Shown here one piece after another: positions 1 through 8,268 of a stretch of 64,000 nt of DNA. Within the stretch, counting starts at the first letter, position 1; each line of letters begins with the position of its first letter. The position numbers were made by a program, and so were the translations under genes. The notes below the pieces were generated by a model. It did no database searches, was not told where the DNA came from, and worked only from the letters and a program-made list of their open reading frames with translations. Source of the stretch: an uncultured Campylobacter sp. (GTDB taxonomy: Bacteria; Campylobacterota; Campylobacteria; Campylobacterales; Campylobacteraceae); the NCBI RefSeq assembly GCF_938039205.1, contig NZ_CALHVM010000058.1:62001-126000 (forward strand). Direction: 5' to 3'.

Positions 1-1
1 G

Positions 2-952
2 GATAAATTTAAGGTATTTTACGCGCTAAATCCTGGCTCAAAAAGCTTTGAAAAGCCGATTGATTGTGAGTTTATAGAATTTAACCTAAGTAAGGTTTAT
101 AATATTTTTGAAATTTTTAAAATTTGCCGTTTCGTGCGCGAAAAAAATATCTCTATCATCGCCACGCACTCTGGCAAGGACGGCAACATCGGCGCGATCG
201 TCGCAAAGCTAACGGGCGCTAAAGTGGTGCGCACTAGACACCTGCAAACGCCGATTAGATCGGCATTTAGCTATAATGTAAACGACAAAATCGTAGCCGT
301 CTCAAACGCCGTAAAAAACCAGCTAGTCTCGCAGGGCGTGCGGGAAAATTTGATAGACGTTATCTACACGGGCGTGGATACGGCGCGGTTTAATCCAAAT
401 TTTACTAAAAATATAAAAGCGGAGCTAAATTTGAGCTCGGGCTGCGCCGTAGTCGGTATCGTGGCGGTTTTGCGCGCAGCGAAAAATCATCAGCTTTTAT
501 TTGAAGCTTTTAGCGAGCTAAATCTACCAAATACCGCTCTGGTCGTGGTCGGCGACGGTCCGCAGGAAGAAAATCTAAAAAAAATAAAAACGCCAAACAT
601 CTACATGCTAGGCTCGCGCACCGACGTGAGCGAGTTTTTGGGTAGTTTTGACGTTTTCGTGCTACCATCAAAGATGGAGGCGCTGGGTACGGCGCTGCTT
701 GAGGCGCAGTCGTGCGGGGTGCCTTGTATCGGTAGCGACGCGGGCGGTATCGGCGAGGCGATAAGTAGCGGTGAAACGGGGCTTTTGTTTAAAAACGGCG
801 ACAAAGAATCGCTCAAAGCGGCCTTAAAAACGCTGATAGAAGACGCGGCGCTTCGGACGAAATTTAGCGCGAACGCGAGGGAATTTATCGTGCGAAACTT
901 CTCGATAGAGACGATGGTAGCGCAGACGGAAGCGATGTATGAGGCTCTTTGA
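2..952 (+). CDS. GT4-family glycosyltransferase, 5' truncated by window edge
   Basis: The frame is open from the first bases, so the start lies outside the window; an internal GTG at 134 is not the real start. The C-terminal half is a typical GT-B GT4 domain: a KNHQLLFEAF segment after a strand-rich region, a VVGDGPQ turn, and the nucleotide-sugar binding stretch EAQSCGVPCIGSDAGGIGEAI, with the glutamates that contact the sugar donor. It probably adds a hexose to the LOS core or another surface glycan at the cytoplasmic face of the membrane. The stop overlaps the next gene, a GT9, by 14 bases, which indicates a shared operon. Donor and acceptor cannot be read from sequence. Confidence 0.85.
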   Translation, partial: DKFKVFYALNPGSKSFEKPIDCEFIEFNLSKVYNIFEIFKICRFVREKNISIIATHSGKDGNIGAIVAKLTGAKVVRTRHLQTPIRSAFSYNVNDKIVAVSNAVKNQLVSQGVRENLIDVIYTGVDTARFNPNFTKNIKAELNLSSGCAVVGIVAVLRAAKNHQLLFEAFSELNLPNTALVVVGDGPQEENLKKIKTPNIYMLGSRTDVSEFLGSFDVFVLPSKMEALGTALLEAQSCGVPCIGSDAGGIGEAISSGETGLLFKNGDKESLKAALKTLIEDAALRTKFSANAREFIVRNFSIETMVAQTEAMYEAL

Positions 953-2012
953 GAGCGCGGCGCGGCTCATTTTGCGCTTTAAAAGTGTGCGCAAAACGCA
1001 GCTGGTTACGCAGCCCATACAAACGGTCTGTTTTTTTAGCAACACCGCGCTTGGCGACACGATTTTTAACACGCCCGTTTTTCGCGTCTTTAGGCAAAAT
1101 TTCCCGCACGTTCGCACGGTCGCCTTGCTAAATCCATCTACCGCGCCGCTTTTTAAAACCGATCCGAATATCGATGAAATTTTGCTTTATGACGGCAAAA
1201 AAGGCGGTTTTTTGCGCGCCTTGTCGCAACTAAAAAAGATAAAACCCGACATAGTTTTTATCCTACACTCAAACGAGCCGCAAGCTACGCCTCTAGCTGT
1301 TCTTTGTGGAGCCAAATACGTCTTTAAACTACCAAACGCGGGCAGTAAATTTAGCCCCTTTCACTCAAACACGCCCGAGCCTTACGGAGATGAGAGGTAC
1401 GTCGTGCTAAACCGCCTCGAGCAGCTTAAATTCGTGGGCATCGAAAGTCGCGATACGAGGCTAAATTTGTATCTGTGCGATGAGGATTTCGCCCGTGTCG
1501 ATGAAATGCTAAAAAAAGACGGCAAACGCAAATTTATCGGCTTTCAGATGGGGGCTAGCACGGTTTCCAGGCAGTGGTTTTGGCAGCGTTGGCGGGAGCT
1601 GGCGGGAATTATTTTGGAGCGCACGGACGCCGTCATCGTGCTAACGGGCAGTCCCGCCGAGCGAGCGATGACTGCGCAGTTAGACGAGGAGTTAAGAAGC
1701 GCGCACGTGATAGATGCGGCGGGTAAATTTAGTCTGCGAGAGGCTGCCGCGCTCATAGCCAGGCTTGACGTGCTTGTCACGCCCGATACCGGCCCGCTGC
1801 ACGTCGCAGCCGCGCTAAAAACGCCTACGATCGGGCTTTTTGCCGTCGCTTCGCCCGTGAACTCAAATCCGGATTTTGACGAAAATATCCATAAATTTAT
1901 CAAAAAGCCGCGCACCTGTTCGCCTTGCGTCGGCAAAAACTGCAAATTTCAGGAGTGCATGCTGCAAATAGGGGCGGATGAGGTCTGGGGGATGCTAAAG
2001 GAAATGATTTGA
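939..2012 (+). CDS. GT9 heptosyltransferase-family protein
   Basis: The 357-residue product has the GT9 (ADP-heptose:LPS heptosyltransferase) layout: an N-terminal SNTALGDTIFNTPVF motif corresponding to the GDxxxxTP acceptor loop of WaaC/F/Q, and the C-terminal donor motif TPDTGPLHVAAALKTPTIGLF. A cysteine cluster near the C-terminus (CSPCVGKNC) is typical of WaaF/WaaQ-like proteins. It starts inside the preceding GT4 gene and ends in a 4-base overlap with the next GT4, so translation is probably coupled. It likely transfers heptose or a related sugar to the inner core. It is one of four GT9 genes within 12 kb, so the exact step is uncertain. Confidence 0.85.
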   Translation: MRLFESAARLILRFKSVRKTQLVTQPIQTVCFFSNTALGDTIFNTPVFRVFRQNFPHVRTVALLNPSTAPLFKTDPNIDEILLYDGKKGGFLRALSQLKKIKPDIVFILHSNEPQATPLAVLCGAKYVFKLPNAGSKFSPFHSNTPEPYGDERYVVLNRLEQLKFVGIESRDTRLNLYLCDEDFARVDEMLKKDGKRKFIGFQMGASTVSRQWFWQRWRELAGIILERTDAVIVLTGSPAERAMTAQLDEELRSAHVIDAAGKFSLREAAALIARLDVLVTPDTGPLHVAAALKTPTIGLFAVASPVNSNPDFDENIHKFIKKPRTCSPCVGKNCKFQECMLQIGADEVWGMLKEMI

Positions 2013-3196
2013 AAAAGATTTTGTTCGTCGATACGGGGCGCGAATACGGCGGCGGGACGAAGAGTTTTTTGTATCTTTTGCGGGGGCTTGCCGCGCAGCA
2101 AAAATACGAGCTATGTGTGTTTTTTGAGACTGATTACGAGGCGGGCGGACGCAATATCTCGCAAATTATCGAAGAAGCCGGGGCTAAATTTATAAAATTT
2201 GAGTCCAAAAAGCAGCCCTCAAAGCTAAAAAAAGAGCTTTTGCGCGCTCTGGGCGGGCAAATTTTAGCAAAATACCTCTACAAAAAAGACTACGACTATG
2301 CACTTTGCCTGCTACGGCAGGTGCAGCCCGATATCCTTCATCTAAATAATCACTTTTCAACCAATCTCGCCTATATCGCCGCCGCAAACGCCCTAAATAT
2401 CGCGGTAGTGCAACACCTGCGTAAAAACTCGGCCGTCGAGCCCTTTAAGCTTGAGATTTTAAAGCGGCTAAAATTTACGCCCGTTTGCGTTTCAAACGCG
2501 ACTTACGAATTTTACGCCGCGCAGATAAAAATGACCAAAAACGTTGTTTATAACCCCGTGGAGGCGCCTGTTTTAAGGCGGGAAAAGTCTGAGACGGATG
2601 AAAATTTGAGCCATTCTCGGTCAAATTTAAAAAATAGCGGCGACGATAAAAGCGCCACCCTAAAAGCCAAATTTGACGCCGAAAAAATAAATATCGTAAT
2701 GCCCGCAAATTTCTTGACGCTAAAGGGGCACGAGCTAGTTTTTGACGCACTTGCGGGACTAAAAAGAAGCGATATAAAGGTTTATTTCGCAGGCGGAGGC
2801 GAGCTAAAAGCGGGGGCGAAAGCCAAATTTGACGCGCTGATAAAATCGGGCAAGGCCGAGTACTTGGGCTTTGTTTCAAAGATGGACGAGATTTACGCGG
2901 CGTGCGACTACGTGCTTGGATTTTCCAGCGACGAGGGGCTACCTAGAGTCGTCATCGAGGCGCTTGGCTGCGGGCTTGGCGTGGTGTATTCGGATATCGC
3001 CGTCATAAGGGAGATTTATGAAACCTCCTCAAAAAAGCAAGATTTTTTTATAGTTCAAAGAAGCTCGGATGCGCTTTTAGCCTGCTTTGAGAGCTTGCGT
3101 AAGCCAGCCTCAAAAAGCCCCGACGATGCCGTTATAAAGGCATTTAGCATAGAAAATTATCTTCGCGGGATAGATAGGATATATAGCGAACTTTGA
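2009..3196 (+). CDS. GT4-family glycosyltransferase
   Basis: It starts with TTG at 2009, overlapping the TGA of the GT9 before it by four bases. The 395-residue protein has an N-terminal GREYGGGTKSF glycine loop and a C-terminal donor site with FSSDEGLPRVVIEALGCGLGVV, the standard GT4 E-x7-E region. A poorly conserved, charged linker lies between the two Rossmann domains around residues 190-220. It is probably an LOS outer-core or surface-glycan transferase. Its last 53 bases overlap in antisense the 3' end of the GT9 gene on the minus strand, which is unusual. Donor sugar unknown. Confidence 0.85.
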   Translation: MKKILFVDTGREYGGGTKSFLYLLRGLAAQQKYELCVFFETDYEAGGRNISQIIEEAGAKFIKFESKKQPSKLKKELLRALGGQILAKYLYKKDYDYALCLLRQVQPDILHLNNHFSTNLAYIAAANALNIAVVQHLRKNSAVEPFKLEILKRLKFTPVCVSNATYEFYAAQIKMTKNVVYNPVEAPVLRREKSETDENLSHSRSNLKNSGDDKSATLKAKFDAEKINIVMPANFLTLKGHELVFDALAGLKRSDIKVYFAGGGELKAGAKAKFDALIKSGKAEYLGFVSKMDEIYAACDYVLGFSSDEGLPRVVIEALGCGLGVVYSDIAVIREIYETSSKKQDFFIVQRSSDALLACFESLRKPASKSPDDAVIKAFSIENYLRGIDRIYSEL

Positions 3197-4430
3197 CGAA
3201 GGCCTCGATGTCTGCGAGGTTTTGGTCGCTAAGCTCGAAAAACGCGCTCGCGTCGATACCCCGCACGGTTTTAAACACGGAGCTAATGGGCGGCAGATGT
3301 GAGTTTATCACGAGCGAGTCGGCGACGCCTCTTTGCTCGCTGGCAAAACAAGGCCCCATCAGGCAGATCGTGGGCGTGCGCACGCTATCTGCGACGTAGT
3401 AGTTGCCCGTGTCCGAGCTCGCGTAAAGCTGCATCTGCGAGAGATAAAACGGCAGCTCCTCAAGCTTGATTTTACCTATTAAAGAGATGATTTTTAGCTC
3501 GTTTTCGCCGAATCTTTTTACGTAAGTATCGCAGATTTGCGAGCTAAAATTTGACCCGTCGTTAGTGCTATTTTTGCTGCAAATTTGAGCCTTTGATTGC
3601 TTGCCGTTTATATTTTCAGGGCTGCCGTAAATTTCGCTCGTATCGCTAGCCAAATCCGCGCAAATTTGTAGGTCGTTGGGATTTTCTGCCCGCTTTTCGT
3701 CCGTATTTTGCGCGAGTAGGTTTTGTAACAGCACCGCCTCCTCGCCGACACCGAAAATATAAACCTCGCAGTCAAATTTAGCGAAAATTTCAAAGATTTT
3801 TTCCCAAGTATGTTTTGGCGGCGTTTTCATTTTATTACCCGCGCTTAGGCTCACGCCGATCTTAAATTTGCCGCTTTTTACGATATTTTCGCGCGGAACA
3901 ACGAGCGGTTTTTGCAAGCATTTTTCATATTTTAGCTCGCTCTCGTCCAGCGTTTTTAGGTAGGTTAGCAGCGTGAGGTCTTGCAGGGTATGCGGCACTT
4001 TTTTCATACCGAGCGCCAGCAGGGCAAAGTCGCTAGATACCGCGTAGTGATGCACGGCGACGATGTTTTTAGCTAGCGTGCAGCGTGCCAAAAAGAGGTT
4101 TAGGCTATTTGGCATCAGCACGTAGACGCTCTCGTAGTTGCGCAAAAAAAGATCTAGCGTGAGCCCTAGTTTTGAGGCCTTTTTACGCCTTACGTCGTTT
4201 ATCGTAAATATTTTTTCTATTCGGCTGTCGTGTTTTGCGAAGGCTAGGTTTATCTCGTCGATGAGCACGTCAAATTTGCCCAGCTTTTCAAAGATCACGG
4301 CCGAGTTTGCGTAGTCGCCGATTTTAGCGGTTTGTATGAGTAAAATTTTGCCTTTTTCGCCTTTAAATTTTAGCTTTTTCATCGCAAAAAGATATGGGTA
4401 AATCAGTAAATATATGAGAAAATATATCAA
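3144..4430 (-). CDS. GT9 heptosyltransferase-family protein
   Basis: The product is about 428 residues. After a short hydrophobic N-terminus it carries the GT9 acceptor loop (ILLIQTAKIGDYANSAVIF) and near the end the donor motif SSDTGNYYVADSVRTPTICLMG. A low-complexity insert of about 60 residues (around 255-315) separates the two domains. Start choice is open: TTG at 4430 has an AAAGG about eight bases upstream and gives a hydrophobic N-terminal segment; ATG at 4382 fits the family length better but has no clear ribosome site. It is divergent from the O-antigen-ligase-like gene and convergent with the GT4 on its other side, so it is a single-gene unit. Confidence 0.8.
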   Translation of the reverse strand: MIYFLIYLLIYPYLFAMKKLKFKGEKGKILLIQTAKIGDYANSAVIFEKLGKFDVLIDEINLAFAKHDSRIEKIFTINDVRRKKASKLGLTLDLFLRNYESVYVLMPNSLNLFLARCTLAKNIVAVHHYAVSSDFALLALGMKKVPHTLQDLTLLTYLKTLDESELKYEKCLQKPLVVPRENIVKSGKFKIGVSLSAGNKMKTPPKHTWEKIFEIFAKFDCEVYIFGVGEEAVLLQNLLAQNTDEKRAENPNDLQICADLASDTSEIYGSPENINGKQSKAQICSKNSTNDGSNFSSQICDTYVKRFGENELKIISLIGKIKLEELPFYLSQMQLYASSDTGNYYVADSVRTPTICLMGPCFASEQRGVADSLVINSHLPPISSVFKTVRGIDASAFFELSDQNLADIEAFVKVRYISYLSREDNFLC

Positions 4431-4562
4431 AATTTAGACCTTTATTATTTATAGAATTTAGCCTAAATTTAGCATAAATTTATAAATTTACGGCCGGTTT
4501 TTGAGCGATTGCGAGTAAAATTTAGCCAAAAACCGCTTACTGGATTTTAATGATTTTATCGT

Positions 4563-4568
4563 TATAAT
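4563..4568 (+). promoter_or_regulatory. Sigma70-type -10 box upstream of the ligase-like gene
   Basis: TATAAT lies 26 bases before the ATG at 4594 in an AT-rich divergent intergenic region. It overlaps an earlier in-frame ATG at 4567, so that ATG cannot be within the transcript; this decides the start of the next gene in favour of 4594. Confidence 0.6.
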
Positions 4569-4593
4569 GGGCGTTTTAAAATTAAGGGAGAAA

Positions 4594-5937
4594 ATGACGA
4601 AGCTACAAAACCGCTTGCAAAACGCCGCCTTATACCTCGTTTGCGTTTTTATCGCCTGCGAGCATATCCCGCGCATGACGGCGGCGAAAAATATCTCGCT
4701 TTACCTCGCGCTTGTTTGCGCGATCTGTCTTTATTTCACGGATAGGACGCGATTTGCCGCAAGAGTCGGGGGAAATTTCAGCATCTCTCGCGTGCCAGCG
4801 TTTTGTCTTATTACATTTACTTTTTACGCGTTTTTGATCTCGGCCTTTCCCTACGCGCCGCAGTTTGATTCGCTGGGCAACGCTGCGGGCGAGTTTGGGC
4901 GCGGATTTGCTTTTTTGCTCATCGTTTACGTCGCGGCAAACGGCGAGACCGCTCAGTCAAAGGCCTTTTTTTACGCGCTGATAGCGGCCTTTGCGGTTAT
5001 TAGTATCTACTATGCCGCGCCGCTTTTTAGCGAGTTTGAGAGGCTTGGCAGCGCGGGCGAATTTGACGCGCGGGTCGTGCGCCGAGCATATGCGGACTAC
5101 GTGGATAGATTTTTGCCTTTTGCGCTTGCGGGAGTTTTTATCTTTAGGCGGGTATGGGCGCGGATTTTGGTTGCTTTGCTCTGCTTTGCGGCCGTGGGGC
5201 TTGATATTTTGAGCGGCGTTAGGGGCAGCTGGGGCGCGATGCTGGTTTGTTTTGTTTTATTTGGTTTTTGTTTGTATATCTTAGGCGGCGAGGCGAAGCG
5301 TAAAATTAAACTCTTTGCCGTTATTTTTGCCGTTTGCGTAGCGGGCGCGTCGGCGGCGGTTTTGAGCTCACCCACGGCGATGTATAAATTTTTCCAGATC
5401 GGGATAGTGAGCGAGGCAAATCTCCAAAACGAGAGCATGAGAGAGCGCCTTGCGGGGCTTAGCTTTAGCTCGGGTCGCGACCTAATCTTAAAGGAGCGCT
5501 TGCCGCTGCTTTTTGCGAGTCCGCGCGCGCTAATGGGGCTTGGGCACGGCAAGGAGCAGTACGACGCCTTTTTGCGCGACGAGGCGGACAAAGGCGCGCA
5601 GATCTCGATGATGCAGACGAGGCCGAGCGGCGAGCGGTACTGGTTTAACGACGAGCCGTTTTTTATCGGGCACTACTACTACTACGGTGCGGTCGGTACG
5701 GCGCTGCTACTGGGCGGTTTCATCTCTCTCTTGGCGTATTCGTTTAGGCATTTTTTACGCTCGCGCGAGCTGCTTTTTGCGGCGATTTTTATCTCGCTTG
5801 CGTGTTATTTCGGCGTGCGCGGGCTGTTTGAGGCGATAAATTTACGCATACTTTATATGTTTTATATGCTAGGATTTTTCGTCTTACTGGCGGCAAATTC
5901 GCGGGCGGGAGCTAAAGGAGGCGGCGTTGAGCGTTAG
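4594..5937 (+). CDS. O-antigen ligase (WaaL)-like polytopic membrane protein
   Basis: About 447 residues with roughly ten hydrophobic segments. The Wzy_C/WaaL hallmarks are visible: VRGSWGAM in the middle, a long periplasmic loop (about residues 270-375) with RERLPLLFASPRALMGLGHG, and a histidine in FIGHYYYYGAVG just before a membrane segment. Such proteins transfer a lipid-linked glycan to lipid A-core, or to protein in PglL-type enzymes, on the periplasmic face. The start at 4594 has AAGGGAG directly upstream and lies downstream of a TATAAT. It ends overlapping the deacetylase gene. C. jejuni LOS loci normally lack a WaaL, so the partner glycan is an open question. Confidence 0.75.
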   Translation: MTKLQNRLQNAALYLVCVFIACEHIPRMTAAKNISLYLALVCAICLYFTDRTRFAARVGGNFSISRVPAFCLITFTFYAFLISAFPYAPQFDSLGNAAGEFGRGFAFLLIVYVAANGETAQSKAFFYALIAAFAVISIYYAAPLFSEFERLGSAGEFDARVVRRAYADYVDRFLPFALAGVFIFRRVWARILVALLCFAAVGLDILSGVRGSWGAMLVCFVLFGFCLYILGGEAKRKIKLFAVIFAVCVAGASAAVLSSPTAMYKFFQIGIVSEANLQNESMRERLAGLSFSSGRDLILKERLPLLFASPRALMGLGHGKEQYDAFLRDEADKGAQISMMQTRPSGERYWFNDEPFFIGHYYYYGAVGTALLLGGFISLLAYSFRHFLRSRELLFAAIFISLACYFGVRGLFEAINLRILYMFYMLGFFVLLAANSRAGAKGGGVER

Positions 5938-6685
5938 CGTTTTGATGTATCATCACGTTTTAAAAAAGGGTGGATTTATCGCCTCTAGCGCGGAGGATTT
6001 TGCCTCGCAGATGCGGTTTTTGGCAGAGGCGGGCTACAAAACGCTTACGATGAGCGAATTTATCGCCTACAAAAAGGGCGAGCTAGCCGTGCCCAAAAAA
6101 AGCGTCCTCATCACCTTTGACGACGGCTGGAAGGATAATTACGTTTACGCCTACCAGGTCTTGCGCAAGTTTGGGCTACGGGCGACGATATTTTTAGTGA
6201 CGCAGTGGATAGAGCGCGCGAGCATGCGGCGGGGCGAGTTTATCGAGCTAACTCACTCCGAATACAAAAAAGCAGCGCCCCAGCGCCCGCAGGACGTATT
6301 TTTGAGTCTTAACGAGATAGCTGCGATGCGGGACGTTTTTGACTTTCACTCGCATACGCATACGCATTTTGACGAGTATTTCGGCGCGCTCCCGCCTGAG
6401 GAAAATTTCGCTCGGTGCCGCGAGTTTATGCTCGCAAATTTGGGCGTCGAGGATAAAATTTTGTGCTGGCCGCGCGGCAAATACGACGAAAATTTGATGC
6501 GTCTAGCTAGGAGGGCGGGTTACGAGGCGTTTTTCACGACGCAGCGAGGTATAAACAGACCAGACGGCGACCTATCGGCTATCAAGCGCATCGCCGCTAA
6601 AAAGGACGCTGCGTGGCTAAAGCGCACGCTTTTTATCTATCAAAACGACATTTTGGGCGGGATATACTCGAAGATAAAGAAGTAA
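5927..6685 (+). CDS. Polysaccharide deacetylase (NodB/CE4 family)
   Basis: It begins with TTG at 5927 inside the end of the ligase-like gene. Of 252 residues, the N-terminal third holds VLMYHHV and NodB motif 1, TFDDGW (catalytic base and metal aspartates). Motif 2 is HSHTHTHF (metal-binding histidines), and motif 3 is WPRGKYDE. CE4 enzymes remove N- or O-acetyl groups from polysaccharides using a divalent metal. There is no signal peptide, so it may act in the cytoplasm on a lipid-linked or nucleotide-linked glycan. Coupling to the ligase-like gene suggests that they modify and attach the same glycan. Confidence 0.85.
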   Translation: MSVSVLMYHHVLKKGGFIASSAEDFASQMRFLAEAGYKTLTMSEFIAYKKGELAVPKKSVLITFDDGWKDNYVYAYQVLRKFGLRATIFLVTQWIERASMRRGEFIELTHSEYKKAAPQRPQDVFLSLNEIAAMRDVFDFHSHTHTHFDEYFGALPPEENFARCREFMLANLGVEDKILCWPRGKYDENLMRLARRAGYEAFFTTQRGINRPDGDLSAIKRIAAKKDAAWLKRTLFIYQNDILGGIYSKIKK

Positions 6686-6823
6686 AATTTTGCTCTAAAT
6701 TTTGAGTAAAATTTGGGCATTTTGACGAGTCTAGCTAAAATTTGGCCCAAATTTGAGAGGCGCGAAATAATGGACGTAATTTCGCGCGGCGAGGTTTTTG
6801 CTCGCTTTGGCGTCTAAAGGATC

Positions 6824-7585
6824 ATGATGAAATTTCGCAAATATAAATTTAAAATCATAGCCACGGCGCTACTTCTAGCGGCGATACTTGGCGCCGCATT
6901 TATCCGTATAATCCCCGATTACTCCACCTCGCGAGGTTTTGCGATAGTTTCCCTTTCCGACTACGACAAATACAAGCAGGGATACTGCCTCAAAGAAAAC
7001 AGAATTTTGCCCAAAGAGGAGTTGTATAAAAAAGTGGGAGGAGCATATTTAGATAATAATGTGAAATTATACCAAATGATCGATGCTTATAGGTTGAAAA
7101 CCTATGGTAGCCTTTGGTCTAGCAAATACGAAGTTGCATACTACGAACTAGAAAATATAAACTTATCGAATTGTTTTGAAGTATTAGAAAAATATTATCA
7201 AGAGGGAAAAACGACCGAGGAGATACTGATGAAAGAGCTAAAGGCTAAAAAAACCGATCCTAAAAAATATCTAAAAATATCTCCGGATGGCGTAAGTCTG
7301 GGGCTTGATAGGCCGATAATTAGGATCGGTGGTGGTGATAAAGACACTACAGGCACTTTGTTCCTTGATAAATTTGCTATATTTAACGGCAATTATATGC
7401 AATTTAACCATTCGGAGTATCTGTGCGATACAATAAAAAATTTTAATATTATCAAGAAATACTATAAAGAGAGAAAAAATGCTGTAGCGGGAATAGGAAA
7501 AGGTTTTAAATTTGATAACTGCGGGAATTTAAATTATCCGCTGGAAAAATATTATTTGGGCGGTAGAGATATAGAGAGACGCTAA
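6824..7585 (+). CDS. Hypothetical single-pass membrane-anchored protein
   Basis: The 253-residue product is not recognised. It has a basic N-terminus followed by one hydrophobic segment at about residues 10-28 (IIATALLLAAILGAAFIRII), then a long charged, Lys/Tyr/Asn-rich soluble part presumably in the periplasm. Three cysteines (in GYCLK, SNCFE, YLCDT) and one near the C-terminus could form disulfides. The DNA is clearly richer in A+T than its neighbours, especially 7020-7560, and the AAATTTGAC words common elsewhere are rare here, both hinting at acquisition. AAAGG sits just before the ATG at 6824; a second ATG follows at once. No function is proposed. Confidence 0.6.
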   Translation: MMKFRKYKFKIIATALLLAAILGAAFIRIIPDYSTSRGFAIVSLSDYDKYKQGYCLKENRILPKEELYKKVGGAYLDNNVKLYQMIDAYRLKTYGSLWSSKYEVAYYELENINLSNCFEVLEKYYQEGKTTEEILMKELKAKKTDPKKYLKISPDGVSLGLDRPIIRIGGGDKDTTGTLFLDKFAIFNGNYMQFNHSEYLCDTIKNFNIIKKYYKERKNAVAGIGKGFKFDNCGNLNYPLEKYYLGGRDIERR

Positions 7586-7632
7586 ATTCTCTAAGATGAA
7601 TTTTATTAAAAAATTTAAGAGACTTAAGACCG

Positions 7633-8070
7633 ATGGATGCAGAGCAAAGGTATAAATTTCACAGAGCGGCGAGATATTTGCTAGCGGTGCCGATGGTTTT
7701 TTTACTCGCTTGGTGGGCGGCGGCTTTGATTTTGGCGGTTTTGCCTTTTGAGGGCGCGCTAAGGATTGCCGTTTTTGCGGCAATATTTGCGATTTTGGCT
7801 TGCGCGCTGCTTTGGTATCTGCTCAAAAGGTATAAAAATTTTAAGCTAAGCAAGCTTTTTGTAAAAAATCCAAATCTTAGTTTGCTACTTTTTACGGTAG
7901 AAAATTTATCGCTCGGCGCTTTTTACGGCGGGTTTTTGGCATGCCTCGCGGCGGGGTATTTTTGGGGCGAGCGTGCCGCCGGCTGGAGCGTGGCGTTTGC
8001 ATTTGCGTTCGCGCCCGTTTGTTTGATCGTTTTCGTGATCTCGTATGTGTTTAACGAAAAGAAAGCCTAG
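7633..8070 (+). CDS. Hypothetical four-helix membrane protein
   Basis: The 145-residue product has four predicted membrane segments (about residues 15-35, 40-62, 88-108, 118-138) separated by a short basic loop containing LLKRYKNFKLSKLFVKN. No motif links it to a known transporter or enzyme. It follows the AT-rich unknown gene by 47 bases and has GC content like the rest of the window. No good Shine-Dalgarno is visible before the ATG at 7633. It is probably a real small inner-membrane protein, but its function is unknown. Confidence 0.55.
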   Translation: MDAEQRYKFHRAARYLLAVPMVFLLAWWAAALILAVLPFEGALRIAVFAAIFAILACALLWYLLKRYKNFKLSKLFVKNPNLSLLLFTVENLSLGAFYGGFLACLAAGYFWGERAAGWSVAFAFAFAPVCLIVFVISYVFNEKKA

Positions 8071-8268
8071 GCGTCAAATTTAAGCACCCAAATTTATAAA
8101 ATCAAGAAGTTCAAATTTGACGGCTAGCGTTCAAGTAAAATTTGACTTTGCAAGATCCGAGCCGATAAATTTGATCGTCAAATTTAACCAAAGCAGCCAA
8201 ACTTACCGCTCGCAGCTCAAATTTACTCGTAAAATTTAACCAAAACGGCCGCATTTTACAAAGCACGC
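8071..8268. other. Gene-free gap rich in AAATTT words
   Basis: This convergent intergenic region contains no credible ORF. It is a dense run of AAATTTGA / TCAAATTT words on both strands (for example around 8113, 8138, 8165, 8178 and 8216). No clear terminator hairpin with a T-tract was found. Confidence 0.5.

Noticed and set aside
4567..4593. ATG at 4567 as start of the ligase-like gene
   Set aside because: It lies within the TATAAT -10 box, and the ATG at 4594 has a proper ribosome site.
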